From contig NZ_QWKG01000006.1 in the NCBI RefSeq assembly GCF_009911595.1, positions 1-64,000 on the forward strand: a stretch of 64,000 nt of DNA, read 5' to 3'. The notes beneath the pieces were generated by a model, which worked only from the letters and a program-made list of their open reading frames with translations, did no database searches and was not told the origin of the DNA. Below, one piece after another: positions 36,812 to 45,039 of this stretch (position 1 is the stretch's first letter; the number at the start of each line of letters is the position of its first letter). The position numbers were made by a program, and so were the translations under genes. The stretch is from Colidextribacter sp. OB.20 (GTDB lineage Bacteria; Bacillota; Clostridia; Oscillospirales; Oscillospiraceae).

Positions 36812-38569
36812 ATGTCTGAAGAAAATCTGTACACCTTTGAAAACGAGACCTACCGCAAGACCTACTGGCACACCTGCTCCCATGTGATGGCCCAGGCTGT
36901 CAAGCGCCTGTGGCCCGAGGTGCGCCTGGCCATCGGCCCCTCCATCGACGAGGGCTGGTACTACGACATGGACGCCCCCTTCGCCTTCACCCCCGAGCAC
37001 CTGGAGCAGATCGAGGCGGAGATGCGGAAGATCTGCAAGGAGAAACTGCGCCTGGAGCGGTTTGAGCTGCCCCGGGCGGAGGCTCTGGCCCTCATGGAGG
37101 AGAAGGGGGAGCCCTTCAAGGTGGAGCTCATCAACGACCTGCCCGAGGGGGAGACCATCTCCTTCTACAAGCAGGGGGAGTTCACCGACCTGTGCGCCGG
37201 CCCCCACCTGGACTCCACCGGGCGGATCAAGGGCAACGCCCTGAAGCTCACCGCCTGCAACGCCGCCTACTGGCGGGGGGACAGCAGCCGTGAGACCCTC
37301 CAGCGCATCTATGGCATCGCCTTCCCCAAGAAGGACGAGCTGGACGAGTATCTGACTAAAATCGAGGAGGCCAAGAAGCGGGACCACCGCCGGCTGGGGA
37401 AGGAGCTGGGCCTGTTCATGCTCCGGGACGAGGGCCCCGGCTTCCCCTTCTTCCTGCCCAAGGGCATGACCCTGAAAAACACCCTGCTGGACTACTGGCG
37501 AAAGGTCCACAAGAAGTACGGCTACGTGGAGATCTCCACCCCCATCATGCTCAACCGCCAGCTGTGGGAGCGGTCGGGGCACTGGGACCACTACAAGAAC
37601 AACATGTATACCACCGTCATCGACGACGTGGACTTCGCGGTAAAACCCATGAACTGTCCCGGTGGCATGCTGGTGTACGCCAGCGAGCCCCACTCCTACC
37701 GGGAGCTGCCCCTCCGGGTGGGGGAGATCGGCCTGGTCCACCGGCATGAGCTGTCCGGAGCCCTCCACGGCCTGTTCCGGGTGCGCTGCTTCAACCAGGA
37801 CGACGCCCACGTGTTCATGACCCGGGAGCAGATGCAGGACGTGATCCAGGAGACGGTCCGGCTCTTTGACGAGGTCTACTCCGTCTTCGGTCTGAGCTAC
37901 ACCATCGAGCTTTCCACCATGCCCGAGGACCACATCGGCACCGTGGAGGAGTGGGAGCGGAACCAGGACATCCTCAAGGCCGCCATCACCGCCATGGGCA
38001 AGGAGTTTGAGGTCAACGAGGGAGACGGCGCCTTCTACGGCCCCAAGCTGGACTTCCACCTGGCCGACTCTCTGGGCCGGACCTGGCAGTGCGGCACCAT
38101 CCAGCTGGACAGCCAGATGCCTGAGCGGTTCGAGCTGGAGTACACCGGCGAGGACGGGGAGAAGCACCGCCCCGTCATGATCCACCGGGTGGTTCTGGGC
38201 TCCATCGAGCGGTTCATCGGAGTCATCACCGAGCACTTTGCCGGGGCCTTCCCCGCCTGGCTGGCCCCCGTCCAGGTGAAGGTCCTCCCCGTCACCGACC
38301 GGGCGGAGGAGTACGCCGGGAAGATTTCCGCCCAGCTGGACGGTCAGGGCTTCCGGGTGGAGGTGGACGGCCGCAACGAGAAGATCGGCAAGAAAATCCG
38401 GGAGGCCACCCTGGAGAAGGTCCCCTTCATGCTGGTGGTGGGCGACCGGGATATGGAGAACGGCACCGTCTCTGTCCGCCGCCGCTCCGGCGAGGACCTG
38501 GGGGCCATGTCCCTGGAGGACTTCGCCGCCCTTCTGGGGGACGAAGTGAAAACCATGGCTATCAAATAA
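36812..38569 (+). CDS. thrS: threonyl-tRNA synthetase without TGS domain
   Basis: 585 residues against about 640 for the common form: the N-terminal TGS domain is missing and the protein begins with the editing/SAD domain (WHTCSHVMAQAVKRLWP). The catalytic core has zinc ligands in MNCPGGM and the class II motif 2 VHRHELSGALHGLFRVR; HRVVLGSIERFIGVI is motif 3. The anticodon-binding domain is C-terminal. GGGAGG precedes the ATG. Controlled by the T-box upstream. Confidence 0.96.
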   Translation: MSEENLYTFENETYRKTYWHTCSHVMAQAVKRLWPEVRLAIGPSIDEGWYYDMDAPFAFTPEHLEQIEAEMRKICKEKLRLERFELPRAEALALMEEKGEPFKVELINDLPEGETISFYKQGEFTDLCAGPHLDSTGRIKGNALKLTACNAAYWRGDSSRETLQRIYGIAFPKKDELDEYLTKIEEAKKRDHRRLGKELGLFMLRDEGPGFPFFLPKGMTLKNTLLDYWRKVHKKYGYVEISTPIMLNRQLWERSGHWDHYKNNMYTTVIDDVDFAVKPMNCPGGMLVYASEPHSYRELPLRVGEIGLVHRHELSGALHGLFRVRCFNQDDAHVFMTREQMQDVIQETVRLFDEVYSVFGLSYTIELSTMPEDHIGTVEEWERNQDILKAAITAMGKEFEVNEGDGAFYGPKLDFHLADSLGRTWQCGTIQLDSQMPERFELEYTGEDGEKHRPVMIHRVVLGSIERFIGVITEHFAGAFPAWLAPVQVKVLPVTDRAEEYAGKISAQLDGQGFRVEVDGRNEKIGKKIREATLEKVPFMLVVGDRDMENGTVSVRRRSGEDLGAMSLEDFAALLGDEVKTMAIK

Positions 38570-38602
38570 ACAGGGCCCTCCGCCGGGAGGCCCCCAAAAA
38601 GA

Positions 38603-38630
38603 CAGCCCCCAGGTCCGGACCTGGGGGCTG
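38603..38630 (-). terminator. intrinsic terminator of the MATE gene
   Basis: CAGCCCCCAGGTCC palindrome; on the minus strand TCTTTTTG follows. May also slow thrS read-through. Confidence 0.75.
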
Positions 38631-38636
38631 CCGCCG

Positions 38637-40016
38637 TTATTTCGTCTCCCGCATGGGGGCGACCTCTTTTTTGTAAATCCAGCGAAGAAACAGGGCCGTG
38701 AGGGCGGTGGAGAACAGCTCCGCGAAGGGGTAGGACCACCACACATAGCTCAGGCCGCCCAGCCGGGACAGCAGGAAGGCCACAGGCAGAAGAACCACCA
38801 GCTGGCGCACCACAGACACCCACAGGGACAGCACCCCGTGGCCCAGGGCCTGGAACACCGAGCCGCTGACAATACAGAACCCGGCCAGCAGGAAGCTTGT
38901 GGAGATGATGCGCAGGGCGGGCACCCCGATGGTCAGCAGGTCGCCGGCGTCCTCCCCCTCCGCCTCGAAGAGGCTGAGGAACAGGTCCGGGAACAGCTGG
39001 AACAGGACGAAGCCCACCGCCATAATGCCCACGGCGTAGGCGATAGCCAGCTTGACGGTCTTGATAATCCGCTCCGGCTTCCGGGCACCGTAGTTATAGG
39101 CCACGATGGGCACCATGCCGTTGTTCAGGCCAAAGACAGGCATGAAGATGAAGGACTGGAGCTTAAAGTAGATGCTGAACACCGCCGTGGCGGTGGCGGT
39201 AAACGCGATGAGAATCTGGTTCATGCCAAAGACCATCACCGAGCCGATGGACTGCATGATGATGGAAGGCAGGCCCACGCTGTAGATACCGCCGATAATC
39301 TCCTTGCTGGGCCGCAGGCCCCTCCAGGACATCTGAATCTCCGGATTGTGGGTGAGGGACAGGTAGAGGCCCACCAGACCGCCGACGATCTGCCCGGCCA
39401 CCGTAGCCACAGCCGCCCCTGCCACCTCCAGCCGGGGGAAGCCAAAGAGCCCGAAAATCAGGATGGGGTCCAGAATCAGGTTGATGACAGAGCCTGTCCC
39501 CTGGATGACCATGGCATACACCGTCCGCCCGGTGGCCTGGACCAGCCGCTCGGCAGCCACCGAGACGAAGATGCCCATGCTGCACCCGGCCACAATGGTC
39601 AGGTAGTCGGTGCCGTAGGAAATAATGCCGGGGATGTCGGTCTGGATGGTGTAGAACAGCCGGGCGCAGGTCAGGCCCAGGAGGGTGAACACCAGGCCGC
39701 TCACCACCTCCAGCAGCACGCCGTTCATGGCGGTGCGGTTGGCCCGGGCATAGTCCTTCTGGCCCAGGCTGCGGGACAGCAGGGCGTTGATGCCCACCCC
39801 GGTGCCCACCGCCACGGCGATCATCAGGTTCTGCACCGGAAAGGCCAGCCCCACCGCGTTCAGCGCGTCCTGACTCAGCTTGGATACAAAGTAGCTGTCC
39901 ACTATATTATAGCAGGCCTGAATCAGCATGGATGCGATCATGGGCAGGGCCATGTTCAGCAGCAGCTTGTTCTCGGGCATGACGCCCATCTTGTTTTCAT
40001 TTGCGGGTTGAGCCAT
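38637..40016 (-). CDS. MATE-family efflux transporter
   Basis: 459 residues, about twelve membrane helices in two halves, from the ATG at 40016 behind GGAGGAG. PMIASMLIQACYNIVDSYFV and the matching second-half LPSIIMQSIGSVMVFGMNQIL are MATE hallmarks. It exports drugs or metabolites in exchange for Na+ or H+; the substrate is unknown. Strong divergent promoter shared with the ilvA region. Confidence 0.92.
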   Translation of the reverse strand: MAQPANENKMGVMPENKLLLNMALPMIASMLIQACYNIVDSYFVSKLSQDALNAVGLAFPVQNLMIAVAVGTGVGINALLSRSLGQKDYARANRTAMNGVLLEVVSGLVFTLLGLTCARLFYTIQTDIPGIISYGTDYLTIVAGCSMGIFVSVAAERLVQATGRTVYAMVIQGTGSVINLILDPILIFGLFGFPRLEVAGAAVATVAGQIVGGLVGLYLSLTHNPEIQMSWRGLRPSKEIIGGIYSVGLPSIIMQSIGSVMVFGMNQILIAFTATATAVFSIYFKLQSFIFMPVFGLNNGMVPIVAYNYGARKPERIIKTVKLAIAYAVGIMAVGFVLFQLFPDLFLSLFEAEGEDAGDLLTIGVPALRIISTSFLLAGFCIVSGSVFQALGHGVLSLWVSVVRQLVVLLPVAFLLSRLGGLSYVWWSYPFAELFSTALTALFLRWIYKKEVAPMRETK

Positions 40017-40093
40017 AAAAATTTCTCCTCCACAAAAATTGCCGCCCAATGGAGGGAATACGCAATTTTTCTCTCTTTTTCGTTCAGAAGCCT

Positions 40094-40122
40094 ATTATAG
40101 AGGAAGCAATTTTTTATGTCAA
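40094..40122 (-). promoter_or_regulatory. promoter of the MATE gene
   Basis: Minus strand TTGACA, 17-base spacer, TATAAT: full consensus. Confidence 0.88.
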
Positions 40123-40153
40123 TGGCACTTTTCACAGATTTTGACGGTTTGCA

Positions 40154-40182
40154 TTGACTTATAGTCTTGAATTGAGTATGAT
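40154..40182 (+). promoter_or_regulatory. promoter of ilvA
   Basis: TTGACT, 17-base spacer, TATGAT, 42 bases before the start codon. Confidence 0.8.
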
Positions 40183-40223
40183 AAAAAACAGTTTGATGCT
40201 TTCATCGTAAGGAGACGTTCGTT

Positions 40224-41444
40224 ATGCTGACATTGGAATCCTTTAAGGCCGCCCGCAGCGTGCTCCAGGGCGTTCTGCGGCCCACGCCGCTGATTTACTC
40301 CCCCTACCTGTCCAAAAACTGCGGAAACTCCGTCTATCTGAAGCCGGAAAACATGCAGGCCACCGGGGCCTACAAGCTCCGGGGGGCATACTATAAGATC
40401 AGCACCCTGAACTCGGAGGAGAAGGACCGGGGATTAGTGACGGCCTCCGCCGGCAACCACGCCCAGGGCTTGGCCTACGCCGCCCAGGCCGCCATGGTGG
40501 AGGCCACCATCGTCATGCCCACCACCACCCCCCTGGTGAAGGTGAACAATACCAAGGACTACGGGGCCAGGGTAATCCTCCACGGCGAGGTCTTTGACGA
40601 CGCCGCCGAGCTGGCCGCCAAAATGGCGGAAGAGGAGTGGCTGACCTATGTCCACCCCTTCAACGATTTGACCCTGGCTACCGGCCAGGGCACCATCGCC
40701 TATGAGATTTTCCAGGACCTGCCCGATGTGGACGCCATCCTGGTGCCCATCGGCGGGGGCGGGCTGGCCGCCGGGGTGTCCACCCTGGCCAAGCTGCTCA
40801 ACCCCCACGTGGAAATCATCGGGGTGGAGCCCACCGGGGCGGCCTCCATGAAGGCCAGCCTGGAGGCCGGCCATGTGGTCACCCTCCCCACCGCCTCTAC
40901 CATCGCCGACGGTGTGGCGGTAAAGACCCCCGGCGACCTGGTTTTCCCCTATGTACAGAAGAATGTGGACCGGATCATCACCATTGACGACAGTGAACTG
41001 GTGGACGCCTTCCTGGATATCATGGAGCGGCACAAGATGGTGGTGGAGAACGCCGGCCTGCTCCCCGTGGCCGCCCTGCGCCACCTGGGCTATGAGGGCA
41101 AAAACGTGGTGTCCGTGCTGTCCGGGGGCAACATGGACGTGATTACCATGTCCTCCCTGGTTCAGCACGGCCTGATTCAGCGGGGGCGCATCTTTACCTT
41201 CGCCGTCCAGCTCCCAGACCGCCCCGGTTCCCTGCTGGCGGTGTCCCGGATTCTGGCCGCCAACAACGGCAACGTCATCAAGCTGGAGCACAACCAGTTT
41301 GTCAACATCAACCGCCAGTCGGGCGTGGAACTGCGGGTCACCCTGGAGGCCTTCGGTCTGGACCACAAGGCCCAGATTCTCTCCGCTCTTCGGGAGGAGG
41401 GCTTTCACGCCGTGGAGGCGGACACCGGGGACTTCTACAATTAA
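40224..41444 (+). CDS. ilvA: threonine ammonia-lyase (dehydratase)
   Basis: 406 residues. The PLP lysine is in TGAYKLRGAYYK, SAGNHAQG binds the substrate carboxylate and VPIGGGGLAAGV the PLP phosphate. One C-terminal ACT domain (FTFAVQLPDRPGSLLAVSRI) is typical of the shorter TdcB/IlvA type. It converts threonine to 2-oxobutanoate and ammonia for isoleucine synthesis or threonine fermentation. Neighbouring thrS also uses threonine, but the transcripts are separate. Confidence 0.93.
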   Translation: MLTLESFKAARSVLQGVLRPTPLIYSPYLSKNCGNSVYLKPENMQATGAYKLRGAYYKISTLNSEEKDRGLVTASAGNHAQGLAYAAQAAMVEATIVMPTTTPLVKVNNTKDYGARVILHGEVFDDAAELAAKMAEEEWLTYVHPFNDLTLATGQGTIAYEIFQDLPDVDAILVPIGGGGLAAGVSTLAKLLNPHVEIIGVEPTGAASMKASLEAGHVVTLPTASTIADGVAVKTPGDLVFPYVQKNVDRIITIDDSELVDAFLDIMERHKMVVENAGLLPVAALRHLGYEGKNVVSVLSGGNMDVITMSSLVQHGLIQRGRIFTFAVQLPDRPGSLLAVSRILAANNGNVIKLEHNQFVNINRQSGVELRVTLEAFGLDHKAQILSALREEGFHAVEADTGDFYN

Positions 41445-41447
41445 GCC

Positions 41448-41525
41448 TGTAGGGGCGGATATCATCCGCCCCTACGGTTATGCAGCGCTCTGCGATAAAA
41501 CGGGCGGGTAATACCCGCCCCTACA
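41448..41525. repeat. dispersed repeats, family A (two palindromic modules)
   Basis: TGTAGGGGCGGATATCATCC with CGCCCCTAC, then GGGCGGGTAATACCCGCCC. Confidence 0.85.
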
Positions 41526-41541
41526 GAATATGTTGTCCTCT

Positions 41542-41577
41542 GCCGCCCGCCGGGGGATTTCACCCCCGGCGGGCGGC
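41542..41577. other. 15-bp perfect hairpin upstream of rpe
   Basis: GCCGCCCGCCGGGGG and its exact complement around ATTTCA, without a T run. Another ~150 GC-rich bases follow up to the rpe ribosome site with no gene that I can see. Confidence 0.6.
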
Positions 41578-41738
41578 TATCTGAAAGCGGCGGGCCTCCC
41601 GGGCGGGTGAGGACGGGGTTTGGGCTGTGGGTCCGGCCTGGAGCAGTCCGCCCGCGCCCGGGGCCTCTCTCCGCTGAGCTATCCTATGCGCCCCGCCTGT
41701 CCCCAGCGCCTGTCCAAATTGTAAAGGAGGAGCTTGTC

Positions 41739-42383
41739 ATGATTAAAATCGCACCCTCGATCCTGTCCGCCGACTTCGCCAACCTGGAGCGGGACATCCA
41801 AGCGGTGTCCTCCGCCGACTACCTCCATGTGGATGTGATGGACGGCGCCTTTGTGCCCAACATCACCATCGGCGTGCCGGTGGTCAACTCCATCCGGAAG
41901 TGCACCGATATGTTCCTGGATGTCCACCTGATGATCGAAAAGCCGGTGCGGTATATCGAGGCCTTTGCCAAGGCGGGGGCCGACCTGCTGTCCGTCCACC
42001 TGGAGGCCGACCACCCCACCCGCATCGCCGAGGCTCTGAGGCTTATGGGGGAGTGCGGCGTGAAAAAGGCCGTGGCCCTCCGGCCCATCACCAAGGCGGA
42101 GGCCATCTTGCCCTATATTGAGAACCTGGACCTGGTGCTGGTGATGACGGTGGAGCCCGGCTTCGGCGGTCAGGCCTTTATGGAGCCCCAGCTGGAGACC
42201 ATCCGTAAGGTCCGGGCCATCATCCAGCAGTACAACCCCGCCTGTGAGCTGGAGGTGGACGGCGGCATCGCCCCCAAGACCGCCCCTCTGGTCGTCGAGG
42301 CCGGGGCCAATGTGCTGGTGGCCGGCTCCTCCGTCTACGGCGCGGCCGATATCCCCGGAGCCATTCAGGCACTGAGAGGATAA
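41739..42383 (+). CDS. rpe: ribulose-phosphate 3-epimerase
   Basis: 214 residues from the ATG at 41739, eight bases after AGGAGG; the upstream open frame is non-coding. TIM-barrel family marks: APSILSADFANL, HVDVMDGAFVPNITIG, LMIEKPVRYI, MTVEPGFGGQAF and EVDGGI. It interconverts ribulose 5-phosphate and xylulose 5-phosphate in the pentose phosphate pathway. Confidence 0.96.
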   Translation: MIKIAPSILSADFANLERDIQAVSSADYLHVDVMDGAFVPNITIGVPVVNSIRKCTDMFLDVHLMIEKPVRYIEAFAKAGADLLSVHLEADHPTRIAEALRLMGECGVKKAVALRPITKAEAILPYIENLDLVLVMTVEPGFGGQAFMEPQLETIRKVRAIIQQYNPACELEVDGGIAPKTAPLVVEAGANVLVAGSSVYGAADIPGAIQALRG

Positions 42384-42528
42384 AGGCCCCCTTTGTAAGG
42401 GGGCTCCCGGCGGAGCCGGGTGGGGGTTTTCCCAAACCAGTCAAAGAAAACCCTCCGTCATTTGCTTCGCAAATGCCACCTCCCTTTTCGAAGGGAGGCT
42501 TTGGGAGCGCACATTATACGCTCCTACA
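42384..42528. repeat. dispersed repeat, family B, plus a short family A module
   Basis: AGGCCCCCTTTGTAAGGGGG, CCCGGCGGAGCCGGG, CATTTGCTTCGCAAATG and CCTCCCTTTTCGAAGGGAGG, then GGGAGCGCACATTATACGC. Fills the rpe-recR gap; opposite orientation to the copy at 18500. Confidence 0.88.
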
Positions 42529-42551
42529 ATCCCTATTGGAGGTTCCCTGCC

Positions 42552-43154
42552 ATGCAGTACTTCCCCCCTGCCCTTGAAAATCTGGTGGAGCACTTCGCCA
42601 AGCTGCCCGGGGTGGGCATGAAATCCGCCCAGCGGCTGGCCTTCCACGTGCTGTCCCTGCCCGAGGAGGAGGCCGCCGCCTTCGCCCAGGCCATTGTAAA
42701 CGCCAAGGCCCACATCCACTGCTGCCCCGTCTGCCAGAACCTGACTGAGGGGGAGGGGCCCTGCGCCATCTGCGCCAGTGCCAAGCGGGACCAGGCCACC
42801 GTCTGTGTGGTGGCCGACCCCAAGGATGTGGTAGCCATGGAGCGCAGCCGGGAGTACGCAGGACAGTACCACGTCCTCCACGGGGTCCTCTCCCCCATGA
42901 ACCACGTGGGACCCGACGACCTGCACATCCGCTCCCTGGTGGAGCGGGTGGCCGCCGGCGGGATTGAGGAGGTCATCATGGCCACCAACCCAGACACCGA
43001 GGGGGAGGCCACAGCCATGTATCTCTCCCGGCTGTTAAAGCCCTTTCAGGTGAAGGTCACCCGGCTGGCCTACGGCATCCCCGTGGGCAGCCACCTGGAG
43101 TACGCCGACGACGCCACCCTGGTCCGGGCTCTGGAGGGCCGACAGGAGATTTAA
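42552..43154 (+). CDS. recR: recombination mediator RecR
   Basis: 200 residues; GGAGG is nine bases before the ATG. HhH region (LAKLPGVGMKSAQRLA-like), the four-cysteine zinc finger (HCCPVCQNL ... CAICAS), and a Toprim domain (VCVVADPKDVVAMERS, ATNPDTEGEATAMYLS). RecR works with RecO and RecF to load RecA on gaps. dnaX and the YbaB gene, its common neighbours, are not here. Confidence 0.96.
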   Translation: MQYFPPALENLVEHFAKLPGVGMKSAQRLAFHVLSLPEEEAAAFAQAIVNAKAHIHCCPVCQNLTEGEGPCAICASAKRDQATVCVVADPKDVVAMERSREYAGQYHVLHGVLSPMNHVGPDDLHIRSLVERVAAGGIEEVIMATNPDTEGEATAMYLSRLLKPFQVKVTRLAYGIPVGSHLEYADDATLVRALEGRQEI

Positions 43155-43159
43155 AGAGG

Positions 43160-43192
43160 AAACAGGACCGCCCGTCACGGGCGGTCCTGTTT
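43160..43192. terminator. bidirectional intrinsic terminator
   Basis: AAACAGGACCGCCCG stem with a TCA loop and exact complement, between recR and the converging XRE gene. Confidence 0.85.
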
Positions 43193-43204
43193 CATTCTCC
43201 GCGC

Positions 43205-43423
43205 TTAACGCCGCTCCCGCTCATCGGAGCGGCCCACCAGATAGTCCAGGCTGACATCGAAGAAATCGGCAAGGGCAATGAGACCTCGAAGGTCAGGGGT
43301 TCTGGTGGCATATTCATAGGCCTGATAAGAATTGAGCGCTAAACCAAACTGCTCCGCCATTTCCCGTTGCTTCAGCCTCCGCTCTTTTCGGAGCATCTTT
43401 AAACGCTCACTTAATTCCGCCAT
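43205..43423 (-). CDS. small XRE-family regulator
   Basis: 72 residues, essentially one HTH domain (ERLKMLRKERRLKQREMAEQ, LNSYQAYEYATRTPDL, LADFFDVSLDYLVGRS). GGAGG precedes the ATG. Divergent from the 87-residue gene, with palindromic promoter DNA between them, which suggests autoregulation and control of that gene. Confidence 0.85.
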   Translation of the reverse strand: MAELSERLKMLRKERRLKQREMAEQFGLALNSYQAYEYATRTPDLRGLIALADFFDVSLDYLVGRSDERERR

Positions 43424-43442
43424 ATTTTTTCCTCCAAACAGC

Positions 43443-43487
43443 TTGACTTTTACCGTCGAATCGAGTATAATTATACCTACAATTCGA
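43443..43487. promoter_or_regulatory. divergent promoter with palindromic operator
   Basis: Plus strand TTGACT (43443-43448), 17-base spacer, TATAAT (43466-43471). The perfect palindrome GTATAATTATAC (43465-43476) gives a -10 box on both strands, and TCGAAT (43456-43461) with ATTCGA (43482-43487) flank it. Confidence 0.75.
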
Positions 43488-43509
43488 TAGTAATTGAGGT
43501 GCGTTAAAA

Positions 43510-43773
43510 ATGCAAGAATTATTTGCGAAATTATTCTGGGAAAACGAAGAAATCCTCGAACAGGCGGCCAGACTGCGCGAGACCATGCCCGGATTTTTTG
43601 AGGTTCAGCAAGCCTACGACGCTCTGTCAGAGCAGCTCCGGGAGGCCGCTGGCCGTGACCTCTATGATAAATACTTTACCCAGCTGATCCGCTACACCAA
43701 TTATGAGGTCCAGGCCTATTACTCCCTGGGTCTGGGCCTGCGGGAGGACATCACAAAGGCGCTGGGGGTGTAG
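43510..43773 (+). CDS. 87-residue helical protein of unknown function
   Basis: GAGGTG precedes the ATG by eight bases. The protein is all-helical (QELFAKLFWENEEILEQAAR; YDKYFTQLIRYTNYEVQAYY; LGLGLREDI). Similar small proteins accompany XRE regulators in Clostridia (possibly the DUF6809 group), but I cannot assign it firmly. It is driven by the promoter that the divergent XRE protein probably controls. Confidence 0.65.
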   Translation: MQELFAKLFWENEEILEQAARLRETMPGFFEVQQAYDALSEQLREAAGRDLYDKYFTQLIRYTNYEVQAYYSLGLGLREDITKALGV

Positions 43774-43778
43774 CGCCC

Positions 43779-44933
43779 TCACCGCTCATACCCGATGTAC
43801 TTCTCCAGAATGTCCAGGGGGACCCGGCTGTTGGCCTCCTCCCCCACCTTGTAAAAGCCGTACTTCCGATAAAACTGCTGGGCCCGCTGGTTATAGGGGG
43901 CGCAGCGCAGGCGGAGCCTGTCCCGCCCCATAGGCCGGAACACCGACACGGCCTGTCCGATGAGCTGGACGCCCAGCCCCTGGCCCCGGCGCTGGGGGGT
44001 TATGTAGCAGAAGGGAATATAGCCCGCGCCGTCCTCCTGACCGCGCGCCGTGTCCAACTGGAGCACCCCGGCCAGACTGTCCCCCGTCAGGGCCAGAGTC
44101 ACCCCCCAGGGGGTCCGGGCCAGGCAGGACTCCGCGTCCCGGAGAAAGTCGTCCCCGTCGAAGGGGACGTCCTTACCGTGGGTACAGGTCCAGGCGTCCC
44201 GCCGGGCCTCCAGGTAGAGGTCCTTCTCCCGCTCCCAGTCCACGGGCCGGTATCGGAGATTGATGTCCGGTTTTTTCTTTCCGTCCTTCCGCCACCAGCT
44301 CTGCCGGGCGTGGGTGGAGATGGACTCAGGCAGGTGTGAGTTATCCAGCTCATACTCGATGGACAGCTTTCCCCCGTCGCAGAACAGCTTACTCACCGCC
44401 GTGTTGTCCCCGTGGGGGACGGTGGGCCACTCCGCCTCGGGCAGCTCCCTCACCCGGGAGAGCAGCTGCCGGATTGCCATGCCATGGCTGAACATGGCCA
44501 CCGTCTGACCGGGGTACATGTCCGCGATGCGCAGCACCGTCTCCACAAGCCGGTCCCCCAGCTGGTGGAAGTTCTCCCCGTTGGGGGCCTGCCAGGTGGG
44601 GTCGTCGGTGTCGAAGCGGGTCAGCTCCTCCAGAAAATCGTGGCGGGCCTGGCCCCAGGTCACGTCCTCCCATTCCCCCAGGTTAATCTCCCGCAGGCCG
44701 GGGTCGGTGTGAAGCTCCAGCCCCTTGGGCACATAGATCGCCCGGGCGGTGGTTTTAGTGCGGTACAGGTCGCTGGACCACACCGCGTCCACCGGAATAT
44801 CCCGGAATCGCTCCTCCAGGGCCTTGATCTGGGCAAAGCCGTTCTCCGTAATCAGGGAGTCATACCAGCCGTGAATCCGGCGGTACAGGTTGCCCTCCGC
44901 CTCAGCGTGGCGGACAAGATAGATGGTTGTCAT
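43779..44933 (-). CDS. histidine phosphatase fused to GNAT acetyltransferase
   Basis: 384 residues from the ATG at 44933. The N-terminal ~200 residues are a phosphoglycerate mutase-like histidine phosphatase (YLVRHAEAEGN; second His in MFSHGMAIRQLL). The C-terminal ~160 residues are a GNAT acetyltransferase with the acetyl-CoA loop RRGQGLGVQLIG and the YGFYKVG end. Both active sites look intact. The substrate is unknown; a small-molecule phosphoester and an amine are likely. Confidence 0.85.
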   Translation of the reverse strand: MTTIYLVRHAEAEGNLYRRIHGWYDSLITENGFAQIKALEERFRDIPVDAVWSSDLYRTKTTARAIYVPKGLELHTDPGLREINLGEWEDVTWGQARHDFLEELTRFDTDDPTWQAPNGENFHQLGDRLVETVLRIADMYPGQTVAMFSHGMAIRQLLSRVRELPEAEWPTVPHGDNTAVSKLFCDGGKLSIEYELDNSHLPESISTHARQSWWRKDGKKKPDINLRYRPVDWEREKDLYLEARRDAWTCTHGKDVPFDGDDFLRDAESCLARTPWGVTLALTGDSLAGVLQLDTARGQEDGAGYIPFCYITPQRRGQGLGVQLIGQAVSVFRPMGRDRLRLRCAPYNQRAQQFYRKYGFYKVGEEANSRVPLDILEKYIGYER

Positions 44934-44957
44934 GGGTATCAAATCCTTTAAATCGTA

Positions 44958-45032
44958 TGTAGGGGCCGCCGCCTTCGGCGGCCCATTGTCTCATGCCGTA
45001 ATAGCGGGCCGCCCAGGGGGGCGGCCCCTACA
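44958..45032. repeat. dispersed repeat, family A variant
   Basis: TGTAGGGGCCGCCGCC with CTTCGG loop and an inverted GGCGGCCCCTACA partner, downstream of pyrD. Confidence 0.8.
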
Positions 45033-45039
45033 AGGGCCC

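Noticed and set aside
41660-41700. tRNA-like D-arm on the minus strand (GGCGCATAGGATAGCTCAGC)
   Set aside because: No matching acceptor 3' strand, no TTC-type T arm and no credible anticodon stem follow, so it is not called as a tRNA.
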